Positions 19,201 to 29,654 of a DNA stretch of 64,000 bases are shown one piece after another. The DNA lies in the NCBI GenBank assembly GCA_028287895.1, contig JAQBOV010000026.1, forward strand, positions 23,129 to 87,128, in the 5' to 3' direction. Every line of letters starts with the position of its first letter. Position 1 is the first letter of the stretch. Source of the DNA: Mucilaginibacter sp. (GTDB lineage Bacteria; Bacteroidota; Bacteroidia; Sphingobacteriales; Sphingobacteriaceae). A program made the translations under genes and the position numbers. The notes beneath the pieces were generated by a model. That model made no database searches, was not told the DNA's origin, and was given only the letters and a program-made list of their open reading frames with translations.

Positions 19201-19469
19201 CTCATCTGTCCGTTACTGGTACTGTTGCTTTGCAGGTAAGTCATGCCCGGTGTACCATTTACCTGCACTTCTATAGGTGTGGCCACTGTTTGTTCAACCG
19301 TTAAAGCATCCGCACCCGTATAAGTAGTACTGATATTTACTGTAGGCGGCGTAATTTCAGGATACTGGCCAATTGCCAGGCCGGATATGGATAAGATACC
19401 AACAACAACGATTACCAATGATATAACAATAGCTGTAACAGGTCTTCTTATAAATGTATCTGCGATCAT
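16290..19469 (-). CDS. HAE1-family RND efflux pump (AcrB-like)
   Basis: 1059 residues, full length. Inner-membrane proton-driven multidrug exporter. It starts with the typical MIADTFIRRPVTA helix. The proton-relay aspartates are in GIVVDDAIVVVEA of helix 4, and the second half repeats the fold (ALYESWSVPFSVLLAVPLG, LIGLAAKNAILIVEFAKE). The porter-domain block VQNRVGIATPTLP is that of hydrophobic/amphiphilic efflux pumps rather than metal exporters. Last gene of a three-gene operon after the fusion protein (30-nt gap) and TolC. Confidence 0.96.
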   Translation of the reverse strand: MIADTFIRRPVTAIVISLVIVVVGILSISGLAIGQYPEITPPTVNISTTYTGADALTVEQTVATPIEVQVNGTPGMTYLQSNSTSNGQMSMTVNFEVGTDINIAALDVQNRVGIATPTLPQEVQRLGIITRKRNPSILMLVAIYAPKGTHNVPFLDNFTNVFVRDALLRSKGVGDVFTRADDFSMRIWLKPDKLAALGMSATDVTSAVQEQNAQVAAGSVGSTPQEKSQSFEYTIITKGRLTTPEEFGNIVVRTQPGNGSIVHLKDVARVELGKFNYAGNSFVDGKRASYLLVYQAPNSNALQTAENVYATMEQLKKAFPVDVDYVVPFESVTVVKVSVHEVVITLLIALTLVIIVVFLFLQSWRTTLIPVLAIPVSIIGTFIFFIPLNFTINTLTLFGFVLAIGIVVDDAIVVVEAVQHYMDEQKMSPKEATIHAMKDISAPVIAIALILAAVFVPVGFIPGIVGRLYQQFAITIAISVLISAFVALSLTPALCSLILRPRQLDEQSKGLDKFFFKFNRWFDRVTGRYRNAVDRSIKNSKFIIIVLVCIIVGAILLFRNKPTGFIPTEDDGRIYVTYDLPEASSTQRSVTVLHEMMKTLDSVPEIGHYAALGGLNAVSFASKSNSGTIFCQLKPWDVRPGKAHQVFAVVAEIQRKFAKFKEANVVVIPPPAIPGLGSTAGFSFILEQRQAGGDIKTFEKTLQNFVAEVGKRKEISKAFTFFTARTPAYQLVIDREKAKRLGVQISDINSTLQTYMGSLFINDFTVYGRNFHVLAQADTNYRTNIENLGQYFVRNQAGQMVPLSTLTSYKMVENAPLISHYNLFRSAEIDGNPAPGYSSGDAIKALQEVAAKSLPEGYGYEFSGLSREEILSGSKTVYIFMLSIGFVFLFLAALYESWSVPFSVLLAVPLGAFGAILFLTFNKSLDDNIYAQIGLITLIGLAAKNAILIVEFAKERVDRGMELEKATLEAVRLRLRPIIMTSMAFILGVLPLVFASGAGAQARQTIGWTVFGGMLAATSLAIFIVPVLFFLITRFAYGTEKLAELEKNYQPDSEHDPQA

Positions 19470-19499
19470 TTTTTGTTTTTGTTTTAGAAAAAACTCTGG

Positions 19500-20651
19500 T
19501 TATTTTCCTTGCTTTGATTGCCCTGGTGCCTGCTGTGCCGATGGATTGCCCAACGTAATTTTACCTCCATCGCGCAAACGCTGGAAACCATCGGTTATCA
19601 CTTTATCGCCTTCATTTATACCTGATAAAATCACCACATTATTTCCTATATGCTGGCCCAGGCTTACTTTATGCTGTTTGGCAATAGTATCCAGGCTAAC
19701 AAATACAAAAAATTCACCCATTTGCTCGTTCACTGCTTTAGCCGGTATCATGATCCTGTTCCCTGATTGCTCATTGAGGACCTTTACCACGCAGCTCATC
19801 CCATCTTTGAGAATGTCATTTTCGTTTGAAAACTGAACTCTTACCTTAATTGTTCCGGTCTGATTGTTAACTCCCCTGTCAATAGCCAGTATCTTCCCAG
19901 GCTTATTATAAGTGGTAATGCCATCTGATAACTGAAGTTTAAAAGTAGAATCGGTACCCTTTCTCTGAAGATTATAGAAACGGTTAATATCTTGCTCATT
20001 TATTACAAAATCAACTCCGATAGGATGTTCACTGGATATTGTATTCAACAGCGTTGTACCGGGGGTAACCTGTGCACCAAGTTTTACCTGCGATATGCCG
20101 ATGCGGCCGGTAAATGGTGCGCTAATAATGGAATAAGACAGATCAGTTTTTGCTGATACAAGCTGCGCTTTGGCAACAGCAACCTGACTTTTATTAGTTT
20201 CATAAACGGCAATGGTCTGGTCAACAGTTTGACGGGCAACAGCATCCTGCTTTTGCAGATAGGTATAACGATCCACGTCCTTTTGAGCTTTTACCAGATT
20301 GGCTTCGGCACTTGATATGTTGGCCACAGCCTGATCATAGGCCGCAACATATTTACGCCTGTCAATTTCATACAAGGCTTTACCCTTTTGCACCACTTCG
20401 CCTTCTTTAAAAAATATACCGGTTATAAAGCCTGCCACCTGGCTGCGCAGCTCCACCGAATTTAAGGCTACAACAGTTCCCTGAAATTGATCATAGTAAA
20501 TCGCTTCGGCCCTTTTTGCCTCTGCAACATTTACCGGGGTTGGCACTGAGGCAGTATTCTGTTTGGCAGGCTTGCCGCACGATGCACAGATTAACAACGC
20601 TGCAGGGCTTATCCAAAGTAGGTATTTATGTTTCATAAGTTTGAGGTTCAA
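19500..20651 (-). CDS. RND efflux periplasmic membrane-fusion lipoprotein
   Basis: 383 residues; the ATG at 20636 (MKHKYLLWISPAALL) is an equally good start. The lipobox ends LICASC. A barrel-sandwich (lipoyl-like) domain (about 60-95 and 165-200) flanks an alpha-helical hairpin (about 95-160, AYDQAVANISSAEANLVKAQ). A beta-barrel and a membrane-proximal domain with INEGDKVITDGFQRLRDG follow. It connects the pump at 16290-19469 to the TolC protein encoded just upstream. Confidence 0.95.
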   Translation of the reverse strand: MNLKLMKHKYLLWISPAALLICASCGKPAKQNTASVPTPVNVAEAKRAEAIYYDQFQGTVVALNSVELRSQVAGFITGIFFKEGEVVQKGKALYEIDRRKYVAAYDQAVANISSAEANLVKAQKDVDRYTYLQKQDAVARQTVDQTIAVYETNKSQVAVAKAQLVSAKTDLSYSIISAPFTGRIGISQVKLGAQVTPGTTLLNTISSEHPIGVDFVINEQDINRFYNLQRKGTDSTFKLQLSDGITTYNKPGKILAIDRGVNNQTGTIKVRVQFSNENDILKDGMSCVVKVLNEQSGNRIMIPAKAVNEQMGEFFVFVSLDTIAKQHKVSLGQHIGNNVVILSGINEGDKVITDGFQRLRDGGKITLGNPSAQQAPGQSKQGK

Positions 20652-20654
20652 TTT

Positions 20655-21983
20655 TTATTGTATAGTTAGGGTCCCTAATGCTTTTTGAAGGTCAATTCTG
20701 CTCGACAACAGCTGGAATAAAGCATTATAATAATTTAGTTCAGCCGTCCTCAGGTCAGACTGGGCCACAATTACATCAAGGTAAGTTTTAATTCCTTCCC
20801 TGTACTGCAAGCTCACCACCTTATACACGTCTTTAGCCAGTTCGACATTTTGTTTCAAAAATTGCCAGTTGGTATAGTTGCTCTTATAACTTGCAAGCGC
20901 CTGTACATATTCAGTATTAATCGTATTGCGCGAATTTACAATATCCAGATCAGCACGGTCAACCTGCAAACGTGCCTTACTTAAATTTTGCAAACGTTTA
21001 CCTCCCTGGAAAATAGGGATGGCAAGCGTTAAACCAACATAGGCATTGGGAAATGATTTATCATAAAGGGTCGAAAAACTATTACTTAAATAATACCGAT
21101 TGTAATTTCCGGTTGCAGATACTGAAGGTAGAAATTCCCATTTATAATAGCTCACATTAATATTTTGAAGATTTTTTTGAGTTTGCAGTAACTGGTATTC
21201 AATCCTGTTGTTAACATCCAGCCTCTGATTGGTATCTATAATAGCCTCGCTCTCGTAATGGGTAGAGTCAAACGAAAGTGTTAACGTATTAACGGGATTA
21301 AATCCCATGATCTGTTTGAGATAAGCAAACTTACTTTTAATACTTTCTTCTGTTTGTTTGCGTGTAGCCAGTGAATTATTTAATGCAATAGTAGCCTGTT
21401 TGTAATCTGTTTTGTCGACCACGCCTGCCTGATACTGTGAATAAGCATCCTTCAAACTTCTTTGAAGCCTTCTTATATCTTCATTTAAAATATCCAATTG
21501 CCTTTGTGATAGTAAAACATCAAAAAATGCCTTGCTTACGTCTGATACCACATTGATCTGGCTGCTGATTGTATTCTCTTTATAATATAGACGTGAATAT
21601 TTTGCTGCTTTAGCAGCCTGCAATACGTCATTGTTATAAATCACCTGATTGGCTTGTAAGCCCAGGGTTGACAAGTTATTTAAACCGCTGGTATTAGCAG
21701 AGGAATTGCCGGCCGGTACTACCGGACCACCTTTAAAATAATAGTCATACAGGCCTGAACCACTAAGCTGGGGCAACCAGGCTGAAAGGCTTATACCGAT
21801 GTTGCGCTCATTGATCGCCTCGTCAATAGATGCCTGCCGTACCGTGGGCTGGTTACGCAGCGCAAAATCGACACATTGCTTTAAAGTGACTACTTTTACA
21901 GACGTGTCGGCATTTATTTGAGCACAGGCGATTAAAGGAAAAAATAAAATAAAACCTGGTAGTATGTAACATATTTTTTTCAT
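20655..21983 (-). CDS. TolC-family outer-membrane efflux protein
   Basis: 442 residues with a signal peptide (about 1-22, ending ACAQ). Two OEP repeats are visible, each with long helices (ALRNQPTVRQASIDEAINERN; LLSQRQLDILNEDIRRLQRS; ANY-like GLTLAIPIFQGGKRLQNLSKA). The IPIFQGGK segment is a family hallmark. It forms the outer-membrane duct for the RND pump encoded by the next two genes and is the first gene of the operon; the gap to the fusion-protein gene is 3 nt. Confidence 0.95.
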   Translation of the reverse strand: MKKICYILPGFILFFPLIACAQINADTSVKVVTLKQCVDFALRNQPTVRQASIDEAINERNIGISLSAWLPQLSGSGLYDYYFKGGPVVPAGNSSANTSGLNNLSTLGLQANQVIYNNDVLQAAKAAKYSRLYYKENTISSQINVVSDVSKAFFDVLLSQRQLDILNEDIRRLQRSLKDAYSQYQAGVVDKTDYKQATIALNNSLATRKQTEESIKSKFAYLKQIMGFNPVNTLTLSFDSTHYESEAIIDTNQRLDVNNRIEYQLLQTQKNLQNINVSYYKWEFLPSVSATGNYNRYYLSNSFSTLYDKSFPNAYVGLTLAIPIFQGGKRLQNLSKARLQVDRADLDIVNSRNTINTEYVQALASYKSNYTNWQFLKQNVELAKDVYKVVSLQYREGIKTYLDVIVAQSDLRTAELNYYNALFQLLSSRIDLQKALGTLTIQ

Positions 21984-23535
<1,552 letters not shown>

Positions 23536-23537
<2 letters not shown>

Positions 23538-23571
23538 AGTATCATCCCGATAAAAATTCGGGAGATACTTT
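23536..23571 (+). terminator. Terminator-like hairpin after spt
   Basis: AAAGTATCATCCCGA (23536-23550) pairs with TCGGGAGATACTTT (23558-23571) with one bulge and a short A-rich loop. It would end or attenuate spt transcription before the acyltransferase gene. Confidence 0.65.
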
Positions 23572-23605
23572 TATTCACCCCCCCAAAAAAAACAGAAGAT
23601 TCCAG

Positions 23606-24721
23606 ATGAAAAAAATAATTCCGGTTAGTACTAAAAAAGAACTGGCTAAATTTATTGACTTTCCCCATGATCTCTATAAAGATGATCCCAACTACGTACC
23701 CGAATTATTTATTGCGCAACGCGACATTTTAACCACTCATCCTTTCCATAAACATTCATCGCTGCAAACATTCTTAGCGTATGATGGCGATAAGATTGTT
23801 GGGCGTATAGCTGCCATATTTAACACTAACCACAATAAATTCAACAACTCAAACGACGGTTTTTTTGGGTTTTTTGATTGCATAAACGATCAGCAGGTTG
23901 CCGACCTTTTGTTCGCTGAGGCCACAAAATGGCTAACAGAAAAAAAGGTGTCAAAAATAGCCGGGCCGGTAAACCCGTCAACAAATGAAACCTGTGGTTT
24001 ACTGGTAAAAGGTTTTGACAGTTCACCGATGGTGATGATGACCTATAATCCGCCCTATTATATTAATCTGCTTGAAAAAGCCGGGTTTACCAAACAGGTG
24101 GATCTATTAGCATGGAGCTGGGATAAATACAGCTACAACGATAAATCAGTTCAGTTGCTGGATAAGTTACAAGAACGGCTAAAACGCAGCGATGTCACCA
24201 TCAGGAAAATAAACTTGAAAAAATTCAAAGAAGAAGCCGCTGCATTGCGTGAGGTATATAATACAGCATGGGACAAAAACATGGGCTTCTTTCCGATGAC
24301 CAATGAGGAGTTTGACTATACGGCCAAAGACTTGAAAATGATCCTCGACCCGGATTTCTGTCTTGTTGCCGAACAACATGGCAAAATAGTCGGTTTTGGC
24401 GTAGCGATCCCTGATATTAACCAGATATTGAAGAAAATCAGCAAAGGCCGTTTACTTCCTACAGGCATCTTTAAGCTCTTATTAGGCAAAAGCAAAATTA
24501 AAGGTATCAGAATAATGTTGCTGGGAGTAATCGATGGCTACCGGAAGATGGGTATTGAGGCCGTCTTGTATGGCAATATCATTAAAGAATACCGCAGAAA
24601 GGGCTTGGAATATGCTGAAGCATCATGGACCCTGGAGAATAACCATATGGTAAACCGTGCTATTGAAGCGATTGGCGGAAATCAGTACAAGACCTACCGG
24701 ATATACGAAAAAAACATTTAA
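23606..24721 (+). CDS. GNAT-fold acyltransferase, candidate ceramide synthase
   Basis: 371 residues, cytosolic, no signal peptide or membrane helix. The C-terminal half looks like a GNAT domain: CLVAEQHGKIVGFGVAIPD gives the central strands, then LGVIDGYRKMGIEAVLYGN at the acyl-CoA loop and LEYAEASWTLENNHMVNRAI, where ENN is typical of strand 6/helix 4. The N-terminal half (KIVGRIAAIFN, GPVNPSTNETCGLLV) has the look of a second, diverged GNAT-like unit. As I recall, the bacterial ceramide synthase described in Caulobacter also belongs to this fold, and this gene lies directly behind spt. N-acylation of sphinganine is therefore the best hypothesis but is not shown by the sequence. Confidence 0.75.
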   Translation: MKKIIPVSTKKELAKFIDFPHDLYKDDPNYVPELFIAQRDILTTHPFHKHSSLQTFLAYDGDKIVGRIAAIFNTNHNKFNNSNDGFFGFFDCINDQQVADLLFAEATKWLTEKKVSKIAGPVNPSTNETCGLLVKGFDSSPMVMMTYNPPYYINLLEKAGFTKQVDLLAWSWDKYSYNDKSVQLLDKLQERLKRSDVTIRKINLKKFKEEAAALREVYNTAWDKNMGFFPMTNEEFDYTAKDLKMILDPDFCLVAEQHGKIVGFGVAIPDINQILKKISKGRLLPTGIFKLLLGKSKIKGIRIMLLGVIDGYRKMGIEAVLYGNIIKEYRRKGLEYAEASWTLENNHMVNRAIEAIGGNQYKTYRIYEKNI

Positions 24722-24942
24722 ATACACGGAATAAGCGAAGATACGGCATTCAACCCCTACCCGTACTTGAGAATAATTAACTGATCTTTCAACAAGAGCT
24801 ACCCGGATTTAAACTGACAAATTTCATATTTCGGTCAACTTTATAAAATTGCTCAATTCTTCGCTGAAAAATTCAGTCCTTTGGTCAATTCTAAGCAAAC
24901 AAATTGGCTATTGCCACAATACTAACTCGAAAAAAACAGAAC

Positions 24943-26265
24943 ATGAAAAGTAACATTCAACCTGCAGAAGGCAAACTCGGTATTTTGATACCTGGATTGG
25001 GAGCAGTAGCTACTACATTGATTGCCGGCGTTGAAGCCGTAAAAAAAGGTTTATCACAACCCATTGGCTCACTTACACAAATGGGACATATACGTTTAGG
25101 TAAAAGAACAGATAACCGTAATCCAAAGGTTAAAGATTTTGTGCCACTGGCCGACTTTAAGGATATTGTTTTCGGTGGCTGGGATGTATATGAAGATAAC
25201 GTATATGAAGCTGCCATGAAAGCCAAGGTACTTGAGCCGGGCTTACTCAATGCAATCAGGTCTGAACTGGAAAATGTGGTGCCGATGAAAGCTGCTTTTG
25301 ATAAAAACTATGCAAAAAACCTGGTAGCCACCCATGTTAAAACAGGTACAAGGCATGAACTTGCCCAGGCGGTAATGGCTGATATTAAAAACTTTAAAGA
25401 AAAGAATGACTGCAGCAGGATAGTTTTGATCTGGTGCGGTTCAACAGAAATATATTACGAAGCTTCAGACATCCATCAGAGCCTTGCTAAATTTGAACTG
25501 GCTTTGTTAGAAGACGATAAGCGCATATCGCCAAGCATGATCTATGCCTATGCGGCGCTAAAATTAGGCATTCCTTTTGCAAATGGCGCTCCTAATTTAA
25601 CAGTTGATATCCCTGCCATGGTCGAACTGGCAAAATTAACCGAAACACCGATCGCAGGTAAAGATTTTAAAACCGGTCAAACTTTAATGAAGACGATATT
25701 GGCGCCAGGTTTGGCTGCCCGTTCGCTCGGAGTTAAAGGATGGTTTTCAACAAATATATTGGGTAACCGCGACGGATTGGTGCTGGACGACCCGGATAAC
25801 TTTAAAACCAAAGAAGTTTCAAAGCTGGGCGTATTGGAAGATATTTTCAAGCCTGAAAGCAACCCCGAACTATACGGTGATTTATACCATAAAATACGCA
25901 TTGATTATTACCCGCCACATGGCGATAACAAGGAAAGCTGGGATAATATCGACATTTTTGGCTGGTTAGGCTATAAGATGCAGATCAAGATCAATTTCCT
26001 TTGCCGCGACTCTATTTTAGCCGCACCTATTGCATTGGACCTGGCTTTATTCAGCGATCTGGCAAAGAGAGCCCAAATGAGCGGCGTGCAGGAATGGCTA
26101 TCTTTCTACCTTAAATCACCGCAAACCGCTCCGGGCCTGCATCCCGAAAATGATATATTTAAACAATTAATGAAATTGCAAAACACGCTTCGTCACATGA
26201 TGGGCGAAGATCTGATCACCCACCTGGGCTTAGATTATTACCAGGATCTGGTTGAAGCATTGTAA
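24943..26265 (+). CDS. Myo-inositol-1-phosphate synthase
   Basis: 440 residues from the ATG at 24943 (MKSNIQPAEGKLGILIPGLG). NAD-binding GxGxxx at the N-terminus, the SLTQMGHIRLGKR block, and the active-site KTGQTLMKTILAPGLAARSL, where the lysines stabilise the enolate, are family features. NILGNRDGLVLDDPDNFKTKE follows. It converts glucose 6-phosphate to 1D-myo-inositol 3-phosphate. Next to the phosphatase and CDP-alcohol transferase genes, it probably feeds phosphatidylinositol and inositol sphingolipid synthesis. The stop codon overlaps the next start (TAATG). Confidence 0.95.
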   Translation: MKSNIQPAEGKLGILIPGLGAVATTLIAGVEAVKKGLSQPIGSLTQMGHIRLGKRTDNRNPKVKDFVPLADFKDIVFGGWDVYEDNVYEAAMKAKVLEPGLLNAIRSELENVVPMKAAFDKNYAKNLVATHVKTGTRHELAQAVMADIKNFKEKNDCSRIVLIWCGSTEIYYEASDIHQSLAKFELALLEDDKRISPSMIYAYAALKLGIPFANGAPNLTVDIPAMVELAKLTETPIAGKDFKTGQTLMKTILAPGLAARSLGVKGWFSTNILGNRDGLVLDDPDNFKTKEVSKLGVLEDIFKPESNPELYGDLYHKIRIDYYPPHGDNKESWDNIDIFGWLGYKMQIKINFLCRDSILAAPIALDLALFSDLAKRAQMSGVQEWLSFYLKSPQTAPGLHPENDIFKQLMKLQNTLRHMMGEDLITHLGLDYYQDLVEAL

Positions 26266-26717
26266 TGCTGTTTCATAAGCTGATCTCCACAAGCCTGGGC
26301 ATTGGTTACATTGGCAAAGGAGGCGGAACAGCTGCGGCTGTAGCCTGCTGTATTTGCTGGTACTTTGCCTGGGCTGCTGGTTACCAGCTTGTTCCCTCCT
26401 TAATTATTACTGCTGCCATAACCTTGCTCGGCATTTGGTCTTCAAATGCCGTTTCAAAAATATGGGGTAAAGATCCCGCTCGCGTAGTTATTGATGAGGT
26501 TGCCGGCATGTGCATCAGTCTGCTATTGGTCCCGGTAAGTATAAGATATATCCTATCTGCGCTCGTTCTGTTTCGTTTTTTTGATATCGCAAAACCCCTT
26601 TTTATCAAAAAAATGGAAAAATTGCCCGGCGGGTGGGGCATCATGCTGGATGATGTTCTGGCCGGTATCTATGCCAATATATTATTACAGCTTATTTTAT
26701 GGTTTAAGCTGTTTTAA
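26265..26717 (+). CDS. PgpA-like phosphatase, probable phosphatidylinositol-phosphate phosphatase
   Basis: 150 residues with about four hydrophobic segments. PgpA family features: IGYIGKGGGTAAA near the N-terminus, DPARVVIDEVAGM in the middle and LPGGWGIMLDDVLAGIYAN at the end, with the metal-binding acidic residues retained. The classical substrate is phosphatidylglycerophosphate. Overlap with the inositol-phosphate synthase and the nearby CDP-alcohol transferase suggest it dephosphorylates PI-phosphate instead, as reported for the Bacteroides inositol-lipid cluster. The substrate call is inference from context. Confidence 0.85.
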   Translation: MLFHKLISTSLGIGYIGKGGGTAAAVACCICWYFAWAAGYQLVPSLIITAAITLLGIWSSNAVSKIWGKDPARVVIDEVAGMCISLLLVPVSIRYILSALVLFRFFDIAKPLFIKKMEKLPGGWGIMLDDVLAGIYANILLQLILWFKLF

Positions 26718-27066
26718 AATTAGCTTTAGATGTTTAAATTTTATTAATCGTTTGATTAATTTTGACTTTTTGACCACAATAGTCTGAATGAAATTTTTCT
26801 ATTTTTGCGGTGTATTACAAATGCTTGTTAAACGACTGTTATAAATTTTAGTCTGACACGGGAAGATTTAAAGCAAGTGGATGAAATAATTGTTGGAACT
26901 AAAATAATGTCATCCTATTATTAAAATATTGATTAAATATTGTTTTGACCAACTGAATGAAGTTATATCGTGTAATTTCTAAAGTAATCGTATCAATAAT
27001 AATATAGATACGTTTTACAATTGTCCCGGTAAAATGAGTTTGTATTTGCGTAACCGCATTAGGCAC
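26718..27066. other. Intergenic region before the DUF5686 gene
   Basis: 349 bases, AT-rich, no gene. TATTTTTG at 26800-26807 fits the -7 element but lies about 260 nt before the chosen start, so a long leader or a second promoter would be needed. Confidence 0.35.
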
Positions 27067-29622
27067 ATGAATTGTAAAAGTATTTGTTTAAAGATATTTG
27101 TTTTAACATTATTCCTTTTTTCATCATTAATAACATTTGCTCAGGTAACAAAAGTGAGTGGTGTGGTTACCGATGCAAAAACAAAGCAGACGCTTCCGTT
27201 TGTAAACGTGCTAGCCGGAGATAGTTCTATTAACATAACTGCCGATGAAGATGGCAAATATGTTTTACAATCCAATAAACCCTTCAACCAGATAAAAGTA
27301 TCCTATGTAGGATATAAACCGGCTACCTTAAATGTTGTGCCCGGGCAGGAGCAGGTCATTAATATCCGCCTGGTCCCTGCAGCACAACAACTTGGCGAAG
27401 TAGTGATCAGATCTGGGAAAAAAAGCAGATACCGAAATAAAGATAATCCGGCTGTCGAACTCATTCGCCAGGTAATAGCCCATAAGGAACAGAACCGCCC
27501 CGAAAATTACAACTACGTGCAATATAAGGAATATGATAAAATGCAGTTTTCCTTAAGCAATGTATCGCCGACCCTATCAGATAGGAAGTTTTTCAAAAAA
27601 TATAAATTTCTGCTTGATAACAGGGATAGCACACTTGTTCCCGGCAAATCACTTCTGCCAATATATCTTGATGAAAAATTAAGTGAAAATTATTACCGCA
27701 AAACCCCCGAAAAGAAAAAATCGGTAGTCTTGGGAGAAAAAAGTGTAAACTTTGGAAGTTATATAGATAATGAGGGACTGGGTCAGTATTTCAAGCATCT
27801 TTATTATGACGTAGACATTTACTCCAATAATATTTTTTTAGTTTCGGTCCAGTTTTTAAGCCCGATCTCCAACTCCGCTCCTACATTTTATAAATTCTTT
27901 ATTACTGACACCGTAATTGTAAATAATACGAAGGTAGTTGAATTAAGTTTTACCCCGCGTAATACCACGGATCAGCTTTTTGAAGGGAAAATATATATTA
28001 CGCTTGATGGAAATTATGCGGTACAAAAAGCAGTGCTCAACATTAATAAAAATATCAACCTGAATTTTGTAAATACGATGCACGTTAACCTGGAGTTTGA
28101 ACAAAACCCGGATATGCGGTATCATTTAAGCAAGAGCACGATACTGGTGGATTTTGGGCTTACTAAAAACAAAAAAGGCGGTGCAGTTGGTATCCGGACA
28201 GTTACTTTTAAAGATTACCGGGTAAATAAACCGATACCCGATACGGCTTTTAATGGCCCTGCCCTTGTGGTAGCTGATGATGCCAAAGAAAAGAGTAACA
28301 CTTATTGGTCGCAAAATCGTTTTGATACGCTTAGCATAGCTGAATCAAAAGTTTACCATAATATTGATACTTTAAAATCCATGCCATCTTACCGGCGTAC
28401 TATGGATATCATTACGCTGCTGCTAGCCGGTTATAAATCATTAGGTCCATTTGAAATTGGACCTGCGAATGCTTTTTACAGTTTTAACCCCGTTGAAGGG
28501 TTTAGATTAAGGTTTGGGGGCCGTACTACCCCTGAGCTGAGCAAACGGTATTATTTTGAAACTTATGCCGCTTATGGATTTAAGGACGAAAAATGGAAGT
28601 ACTTTTTAAGCGCTACTTATTCGCTCAATGACAAGTCCGTTTACAAATTTCCCCAGAATTATATAAGAGCAAGCTTTCAGCGGGATACTAAAATACCAGG
28701 TGAGGCATTGCAATTTGTACAGGAGGATAATTTCCTGCTCTCATTCAAGCGTGGCGAAAACACCAAGTACCTTTATAATGATTTTTATCGCCTGGATTAC
28801 GTACATGAGTACGAAAATCACTTTTCATACAGCATCGGTTTTAAAAATTGGAAGCAATCACCTGCCGGCTCCCTGTATTTTAACAATGAAGTAAATAATT
28901 TACCTAACGTAATCAATGAACTCACCACAACAGAGGCTACCATAGGTTTACGCTATGCACCACATGAGCAATTTTACCAGGGAAAAAGATATCGCGTGCC
29001 AATACCAGGCAAATATGTTGTTTTGGCGCTTGATTACACTGCCGGTTTGAAAAATGTTTTTGGCGGTCAATACAATTACCAAAGTTTACATTTCCGTTTA
29101 GATAAGCATTTTTATTTCTCACAATTGGGCTATGCCGATGCGATCGTGGAAGCGGGCCGGATATTTGGCCAGGTGCCTTATCCGCTGCTTACCATACCTC
29201 ATGCTAACCAAACTTATGCATACCAGGTCGGCTCATATAACCTGATGAACTTTTTGGAATTTGCTAATGATCACTACGAAAGCCTTAACCTTGACCAGCA
29301 TTTTAACGGGTTCTTTTTTAATAAGATACCGTTATTTAAGCGTTTAAAATGGCGTGAAGTGGTTTCGGCAAAGGCTTTATGGGGCGGTGTTACAAATGAA
29401 AATAACCCTACATTGCATCCCTCATTATATCAATTTCCGGCTGATGAGAACGGGCGGCCTATTACGTATATCATGACCAGAACGCCTTATGTGGAAGGCA
29501 GTGTTGGCATTGAAAATATTTTTAAATTTATAAGGGTTGATTTAGTGAGGCGGTTTACCTATTTAGATAATCCGGATGTCGCTAAATGGGGGATTCGTGC
29601 AAGGGCAGATTTTAACTTTTAA
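27067..29622 (+). CDS. DUF5686 outer-membrane protein with CarboxypepD_reg-like domain
   Basis: 851 residues from the ATG at 27067, which precedes the signal peptide (cleavage after ITFAQ). A carboxypeptidase regulatory-like beta-sandwich (about 27-115, VSGVVTDAKTKQTLPFVNV) leads into the large DUF5686 region, which ends in many beta-strands and a C-terminal aromatic (RARADFNF), as in outer-membrane barrels. The function is unknown. Its place inside the inositol-sphingolipid locus suggests a role in moving or sensing these lipids at the outer membrane, which is speculation. The frame is open to 27034, but the extra 11 residues only lengthen the signal peptide. Confidence 0.85.
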   Translation: MNCKSICLKIFVLTLFLFSSLITFAQVTKVSGVVTDAKTKQTLPFVNVLAGDSSINITADEDGKYVLQSNKPFNQIKVSYVGYKPATLNVVPGQEQVINIRLVPAAQQLGEVVIRSGKKSRYRNKDNPAVELIRQVIAHKEQNRPENYNYVQYKEYDKMQFSLSNVSPTLSDRKFFKKYKFLLDNRDSTLVPGKSLLPIYLDEKLSENYYRKTPEKKKSVVLGEKSVNFGSYIDNEGLGQYFKHLYYDVDIYSNNIFLVSVQFLSPISNSAPTFYKFFITDTVIVNNTKVVELSFTPRNTTDQLFEGKIYITLDGNYAVQKAVLNINKNINLNFVNTMHVNLEFEQNPDMRYHLSKSTILVDFGLTKNKKGGAVGIRTVTFKDYRVNKPIPDTAFNGPALVVADDAKEKSNTYWSQNRFDTLSIAESKVYHNIDTLKSMPSYRRTMDIITLLLAGYKSLGPFEIGPANAFYSFNPVEGFRLRFGGRTTPELSKRYYFETYAAYGFKDEKWKYFLSATYSLNDKSVYKFPQNYIRASFQRDTKIPGEALQFVQEDNFLLSFKRGENTKYLYNDFYRLDYVHEYENHFSYSIGFKNWKQSPAGSLYFNNEVNNLPNVINELTTTEATIGLRYAPHEQFYQGKRYRVPIPGKYVVLALDYTAGLKNVFGGQYNYQSLHFRLDKHFYFSQLGYADAIVEAGRIFGQVPYPLLTIPHANQTYAYQVGSYNLMNFLEFANDHYESLNLDQHFNGFFFNKIPLFKRLKWREVVSAKALWGGVTNENNPTLHPSLYQFPADENGRPITYIMTRTPYVEGSVGIENIFKFIRVDLVRRFTYLDNPDVAKWGIRARADFNF

Positions 29623-29623
29623 C

Positions 29624-29631
29624 TACATTTG
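29624..29631 (+). promoter_or_regulatory. -7 promoter element (TACATTTG)
   Basis: TACATTTG begins 2 nt after the DUF5686 stop codon and 31 nt before the CDP-alcohol transferase start. No -33 TTG is visible. An internal promoter of the locus is possible. Confidence 0.35.
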
Positions 29632-29654
29632 TATAACAAAAACTTGTTGCAGCT

